Of a stretch of 10,612 nt of DNA, positions 7,155 to 10,612 are shown one piece after another; position 1 is the first letter of the stretch, and every line of letters begins with the position of its first letter. A program made the position numbers and the translations under genes. The notes under the pieces were generated by a model. The model was not told where the DNA came from. It saw nothing but the letters and a program-made list of their open reading frames with translations, and did not search any database. This stretch comes from CAYRUP01 sp964578975 (GTDB taxonomy: Bacteria > Pseudomonadota > Gammaproteobacteria > DSM-16500), in NCBI GenBank assembly GCA_964578975.1, contig CAZOFA010000077.1, positions 1-10,612 on the forward strand, written 5' to 3'.

Positions 7155-8278
7155 CGGCATAGGCGCAATAATAAAAAACCAATTATTCCCGATACCATCG
7201 ATGCAGAAAGTACACCCACTTTAACGGAGTTAAGATAGCCATCGGTATAATTTCCAAAAGCCAATGTTGCAATAAATAAACTAATCGTAAAGCCGATGCC
7301 ACAGACGACAGAAACAGCATAAATTTCACGCCAGCGAACTTTATCTGGCAATGTTGCGATGCGATATTTTACCGCAAGCCACGAGGCGCCAAAAATTCCT
7401 ATTTGTTTTCCGACAAACAATCCGAGAAAAACACCCAGCATCATCATTAAATGCAGATTCGATTGATTAAATTGAGCAAACGAAATTCCCGCATTGGCAA
7501 ATGCAAACAAAGGCAATATGCTCAAAGCCACCCAAGGATGAAGCGTGTGTTTTATTTTTTGATTTTTAATTGGCATCATCGCCGCCATCACAATACCGGC
7601 AAGCGTCGGATGAATACCTGACTCTAAAAAACAAAACCAAAGAATGACGCCAATCAAAAAATAGGGCAATGAAGATTTAGTTTTAACTTTTTTTAAAATA
7701 AATAAGATCAGTAAACATACGAGAGAAAGTCCGAGAAAAATAGTTTTGATATGGCTCGTATAAAAAAATGCAATAATGATAATTGCAGCCACATCATCAA
7801 AAATCGCCAAGGCAGTCAAATAGGTTTTAAGCGCAGATGGAATTCTCGACCCAAAAAAAGATAAAATAGCCAGAGAAAATGCGATATCAGTGGCGGTTGG
7901 TATCGCCCAGCCCTTTAATGCTAAAGTGTCATGGTAATTGAAGGCGACGTAAACCGCTGCTGGAATAAGCATTCCCCCCATAGCGCCAACTGCGGGTAAT
8001 GTGATTTTAGATAATGAATTTAAAGATCCTTTCAATATTTCATATTTTATTTCGAGCCCGACAACTAAAAAGAAAATTGTCATTAATCCATCATTCACAA
8101 TGAATAATAAATTTAAATGCGGGTGTAAAAACGTTGCATGAAAAAAACTTGAATAGCAATGATTGAGTGAAGAATTACTAAAAATCAATGCCAGTAATGT
8201 GGCGGCAAACAAAAGTTTAGCGCTCACCGTCTCAAGATGGGAAAACTGCTGAGTTTCATTTGTGGCTGTAATTTTCAA
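7130..8278 (-). CDS. nhaA: Na+/H+ antiporter NhaA
   Basis: Inner-membrane antiporter that exports Na+ (or Li+) in exchange for protons, serving sodium tolerance and pH homeostasis. The 382-residue protein (E. coli 388) is strongly hydrophobic, with the expected multi-helix layout. Key residues are all present: D131 in TATDIAF and D161-D162 in AIFDDVAA (E. coli D133, D163, D164), K291 in GKQIG (K300), E76 in VGLEIK (E78) and H223 in SGIHPTLAG (H225). The start is TTG at 8278. An in-frame stop lies directly upstream and the next in-frame Met is at residue 66, inside the second hydrophobic region. An AGGGA Shine-Dalgarno stands 5 nt away. Only 13 bp separate it from era, so it probably rides on the lepB-rnc-era transcript. 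The C-terminal RHPASRSR tail is encoded by a palindrome and overlaps the convergent gene by 9 bp. The gene looks functional. Confidence 0.96.
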   Translation of the reverse strand: MKITATNETQQFSHLETVSAKLLFAATLLALIFSNSSLNHCYSSFFHATFLHPHLNLLFIVNDGLMTIFFLVVGLEIKYEILKGSLNSLSKITLPAVGAMGGMLIPAAVYVAFNYHDTLALKGWAIPTATDIAFSLAILSFFGSRIPSALKTYLTALAIFDDVAAIIIIAFFYTSHIKTIFLGLSLVCLLILFILKKVKTKSSLPYFLIGVILWFCFLESGIHPTLAGIVMAAMMPIKNQKIKHTLHPWVALSILPLFAFANAGISFAQFNQSNLHLMMMLGVFLGLFVGKQIGIFGASWLAVKYRIATLPDKVRWREIYAVSVVCGIGFTISLFIATLAFGNYTDGYLNSVKVGVLSASMVSGIIGFLLLRLCRHPASRSR

Positions 8279-8283
8279 TCACT

Positions 8284-8288
8284 TCCCT
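8284..8288 (-). promoter_or_regulatory. Shine-Dalgarno supporting the TTG start of nhaA
   Basis: On the minus strand AGGGA is followed by 5 nt and then TTG at 8278. The codon just before TTG is TGA in the same frame, so no longer reading is possible. The N-terminal helix expected for NhaA begins soon after, which makes TTG the only sensible start. Confidence 0.65.
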
Positions 8289-8291
8289 ATT

Positions 8292-9188
8292 CTATTCGCC
8301 TTGATATCCTAAACTACCCAATGCATTTTGATCATCGGTCCAATCACTTTTCACTTTGACCCATAAGCGTAAAAACACTTTACGCTTGACGAGTTTAACA
8401 ATTTCTTTTCGTGCTGCTGTGCCAATTTTTTTAAGTAATTCGCCTTGCTTACCAATCACAATGGCTTTTTGGCCATCTCGTTCGACCCAGATCACCGCAT
8501 GAATATCCAGTAGCTTACCCTGCTCTTTCATGGATTCAATGATCACTGTGGTACTGTACGGCAATTCTTGTTCCGTCGCGCGAATTAATTTTTCACGGAT
8601 AATTTCGCCAATCTGAAAACGTTCGTTTTTATCCGTCACCTGTTCATCGGGAAAAAGATGCGGGCCTTCCGGTAACATCTCAAGCAACACTTTCTCGAGT
8701 GATGCACAGTTTTCACCATTTTTAGCTGACAGTGGAATGATATGGGCAAACGAAAATTTTTCTTTCATTTTTTCGATGAGCGGTAATGCGTGTTTTTTAT
8801 CTTTTAATTTATCCAATTTATTGAGAACGAGTATCACCGGGTGAGAAGTTTGCGAAACTTTTCCCAATACAACTTCGTCTTGCTCCGTCCACCGCGTTGC
8901 ATCCACCATAAAAATGACAATATCTGCATCCATGATCACTGAGCTTGCTAAGCGATTCATATAGCGATTCATCGCACGTTTTTCCGCATGATGTAATCCA
9001 GGCGTATCAATAAATACAATTTGCGCATTGTTTTCTGTTTTAATGCCTAAAATCTGGTGACGCGTGGTTTGTGGCTTTGCTGACACAATACTGATTTTTT
9101 GGCCGATCAATTTATTCAGTAATGTTGATTTCCCAACATTGGGGCGACCCACAATCGCAACATAACCGCATTTAGATTTTGAATTCAT
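8292..9188 (-). CDS. era: GTPase Era
   Basis: Essential GTPase that binds the 3' end of 16S rRNA and assists 30S ribosomal subunit maturation; it acts in the cytoplasm and at the membrane. The 298-residue length fits the family (E. coli 301). The GTPase domain shows G1 GRPNVGKS (14-21), a G2 threonine in KPQTTRHQ, G3 DTPG (61-64), G4 NKLD (123-126) and G5 SAK (154-156). The C-terminal KH domain contains VIGKQG (244-249), followed by the usual basic helix and the WVKVKSDW strand. The ATG overlaps the rnc stop as ATGA, the coupling commonly seen in gammaproteobacteria. Its normal downstream neighbour recO is missing here and nhaA follows instead. Nothing in the protein looks abnormal. Confidence 0.98.
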   Translation of the reverse strand: MNSKSKCGYVAIVGRPNVGKSTLLNKLIGQKISIVSAKPQTTRHQILGIKTENNAQIVFIDTPGLHHAEKRAMNRYMNRLASSVIMDADIVIFMVDATRWTEQDEVVLGKVSQTSHPVILVLNKLDKLKDKKHALPLIEKMKEKFSFAHIIPLSAKNGENCASLEKVLLEMLPEGPHLFPDEQVTDKNERFQIGEIIREKLIRATEQELPYSTTVIIESMKEQGKLLDIHAVIWVERDGQKAIVIGKQGELLKKIGTAARKEIVKLVKRKVFLRLWVKVKSDWTDDQNALGSLGYQGE

Positions 9189-9844
9189 TTTTTTATTTCC
9201 TCAAGCATCATGGCAGCGGCTTCTTGTTCAGCACGACGACGACTCGTCCCCTTACCCATCACTTTGTGTGCTTGCACCACACAGCTGACGACAAATAATT
9301 GCTGATGAGCTTCGCCTTCAATCGATTCAACTTCATACTGCGGCAAGGGCATATGACGACTTTGTAAATATTCTTGTAATTGGGTTTTAGGATCTTTATG
9401 CGTGGCAACCGTTGTTAGTGTTTTTAACAGCGATTCATACCAACGCAAGATACAGGCGCGCGCTGCTTCAAAACCGCCATCGATGTAAATTGCACCGATA
9501 ATCGCTTCCATTGCACACGATAAAATTGACGTACGCGAATTGCCACCACTTTTTAATTCGCCTAAACCTAAATGCAAATATCGTCCCAAATCAAATTGAC
9601 GACCAATATCGCCCAACGTGTCACGATTAATTAATGTCGCACGCCAACGACTGAGGTCGCCTTCGTGGGCATAGGGAAATTGATCGTACAGTGCTTCGGC
9701 AATCACAAAATTGACGATGGAATCACCGAGAAATTCCATGCGCTCATTATTGTCTTCACTACTACTACGATGCGTTAACGCAATTTTTAGCAAATTTGGA
9801 TTATTAAAAATATATCCTAATTTGCGACATAACTCTTCATTCAT
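9185..9844 (-). CDS. rnc: Ribonuclease III with an altered metal-site residue
   Basis: Endonuclease for double-stranded RNA that processes the rRNA precursor and structured mRNAs, acting as a homodimer. The 219-residue protein has the nuclease domain with the signature NERMEFLGDS (33-42) and a C-terminal dsRNA-binding domain starting near KDPKTQLQEYLQ. Acidic residues matching E. coli E38, E41, D45, E65 and E117 are present (E34, E37, D41, E61, E113). However, the position of D114 is cysteine: SILSCAMEA with C110, codon TGT at 9517-9515, against SILADTVEA in E. coli. The flanks are ungapped, so the alignment is firm. Reaching TGT from an Asp codon needs at least two base changes. The enzyme may have altered metal use or lower activity; that is inference. 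The ATG has AAGGTG upstream, next to the lepB stop. It is co-transcribed with lepB and era. Confidence 0.96.
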   Translation of the reverse strand: MNEELCRKLGYIFNNPNLLKIALTHRSSSEDNNERMEFLGDSIVNFVIAEALYDQFPYAHEGDLSRWRATLINRDTLGDIGRQFDLGRYLHLGLGELKSGGNSRTSILSCAMEAIIGAIYIDGGFEAARACILRWYESLLKTLTTVATHKDPKTQLQEYLQSRHMPLPQYEVESIEGEAHQQLFVVSCVVQAHKVMGKGTSRRRAEQEAAAMMLEEIKK

Positions 9845-9848
9845 GCAT

Positions 9849-9854
9849 CACCTT
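9849..9854 (-). promoter_or_regulatory. Shine-Dalgarno of rnc
   Basis: AAGGTG on the minus strand directly follows the lepB stop codon and lies 4 nt (6 nt from the AAGG core) before the rnc ATG at 9844. It supports that start over nearby out-of-frame ATGs and suggests re-initiation after lepB translation. Confidence 0.6.
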
Positions 9855-10612
9855 TTAATGGATAACAGTGCCTATTCTATTCCAGCGAATTTTATGCAGG
9901 AAATCCGCATCCGAATCCCAGCTCATCCAAACCACGCTTGCTTTGCCAATAATATTTTCATCAGGAACAAATCCCCAGTAGCGACTATCTGCGCTATCAT
10001 CACGGTTATCGCCCATCGCAAAATATTTACCCGCTGGCACGACGATATTGTCAAAATCATCACTGGTGCGATTGGGTATTTGATAAATCAAATGTTTTAT
10101 GCCAAAAAAATCTTCTTGTTTTTCGACCACATCCCAATCGGAGCCGTCATCACTGCTATCGGTCGCCATTTTTTCAAATGTTTGCGGAATTTTTTTGCCG
10201 TTCACTGTTAACACTTTATCGATATAACTAATTCGATCACCCGGAATACCGATCACGCGCTTGATGTAATCGATGGATGGATCGGGTGGATAACGAAATA
10301 CAATAATATCGCCGCGTTTTATTTCACCGGTTGAAATAATTTTTTTATGTATCACAGGTAAACGAACACCATAATCAAATTTATTAACGAGAATAAAATC
10401 ACCCACCAGCAATGTCGGTTTCAGTGAACCCGTCGGAATGCGGAATGGTTCATATAAAAATGATCGTAGTAAAAATACGATAAAAAGCACGGGAAAAAAT
10501 GAGCGCGCGTAATCAATAATGATTGGCATTTTTTCGGTTTTTGCTTTTCTACGTTTCGCTGCCAGAAAAATCACATCAAATAATGCGATAACGCCTGAAA
10601 TCAGCGTGGCAT
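9855..10612 (-). CDS. lepB: Signal peptidase I (leader peptidase), 5' end cut by the window edge
   Basis: Inner-membrane serine protease that removes signal peptides from exported proteins on the periplasmic side. The frame stays open through the right edge. The codons before the GTG at 10574 read ATLISGVIALFD, which matches the first LepB membrane helix, so the true start is outside the window. Numbering from that GTG, a second helix spans about 18-41. The nucleophile is S50 in PTGSLKPTL and the general base is K105 in YIKRVIG, the same 55-residue separation as E. coli S90 and K145. Conserved GDNRDDSADSRYWGFVP lies near the C-terminus. The usual SGSM reads TGSL here, with Thr at the oxyanion-hole serine position. 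Nine bases separate it from rnc. lepA often precedes lepB in this group but is not visible. Confidence 0.96.
   Translation of the reverse strand, partial: ATLISGVIALFDVIFLAAKRRKAKTEKMPIIIDYARSFFPVLFIVFLLRSFLYEPFRIPTGSLKPTLLVGDFILVNKFDYGVRLPVIHKKIISTGEIKRGDIIVFRYPPDPSIDYIKRVIGIPGDRISYIDKVLTVNGKKIPQTFEKMATDSSDDGSDWDVVEKQEDFFGIKHLIYQIPNRTSDDFDNIVVPAGKYFAMGDNRDDSADSRYWGFVPDENIIGKASVVWMSWDSDADFLHKIRWNRIGTVIH

Noticed and set aside
7130..8278. NhaA as a decayed gene because of its TTG start and odd tail
   Set aside because: All ion-binding and structural residues are present, the length is normal, and a good Shine-Dalgarno precedes TTG.
4463..8291. nhaA plus the GGDEF/EAL gene as a defence or mobile island
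   Set aside because: No transposase, integrase, attachment site or toxin-like gene is present, and the base composition looks like that of the neighbours.
9711..10211. 166-codon open frame antisense to rnc and lepB
   Set aside because: It spans two well-supported minus-strand genes and its translation has no recognisable domain; a by-product of AT-rich coding sequence.
10572..10574. GTG as the start codon of lepB
   Set aside because: The frame is open upstream to the window edge and encodes a hydrophobic stretch matching the first LepB membrane helix, so the real start is outside.

Overview
The window looks like the chromosome of an AT-rich gammaproteobacterium. The evidence is the lepB-rnc-era gene order followed, after an interruption, by recO-pdxJ, together with E. 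coli-like lengths and active-site numbering in most products. A Legionellales- or Coxiellaceae-like host would fit the base composition and gene content. That is inference, because no rRNA or other strong taxonomic marker is present.

Right part (about 7130-10612, minus strand): lepB (its start lies beyond the right edge), rnc, era and nhaA run leftward with spacings of 9-13 bp or a 4-bp overlap, so they probably share one transcript. The products are signal peptidase I, RNase III, the ribosome-assembly GTPase Era and a Na+/H+ antiporter. RNase III has a cysteine where the family has a metal-binding aspartate.

Middle (4502-7138, plus strand): one large gene encodes a polytopic membrane protein with GAF, degenerate GGDEF and intact EAL domains, most likely a cyclic-di-GMP phosphodiesterase. 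Its 3' end overlaps the 3' end of nhaA by 9 bp inside a short palindrome. Together with nhaA it separates era from recO, which are neighbours in the usual gammaproteobacterial cluster.

Left part (193-4462, minus strand): recO-pdxJ-gltX-cysS is a tight four-gene run with overlaps of 4 and 8 bp and a gap of 10 bp. It covers DNA repair, pyridoxal phosphate synthesis and two aminoacyl-tRNA synthetases. acpS, the common follower of pdxJ, is not here. The 39 bp between recO and the cyclic-di-GMP gene must hold both divergent promoters unless recO is transcribed from further away.

Left edge (1-192): there is no gene. The stretch holds several palindromes that look like dispersed repeats, plus a weak terminator candidate for cysS.

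Most of the window is housekeeping DNA and I see no undescribed multi-gene system. The points most worth a second look are the RNase III substitution, the insertion into the era-recO cluster, the palindrome shared by two gene ends, and the membrane-GAF-GGDEF-EAL protein.
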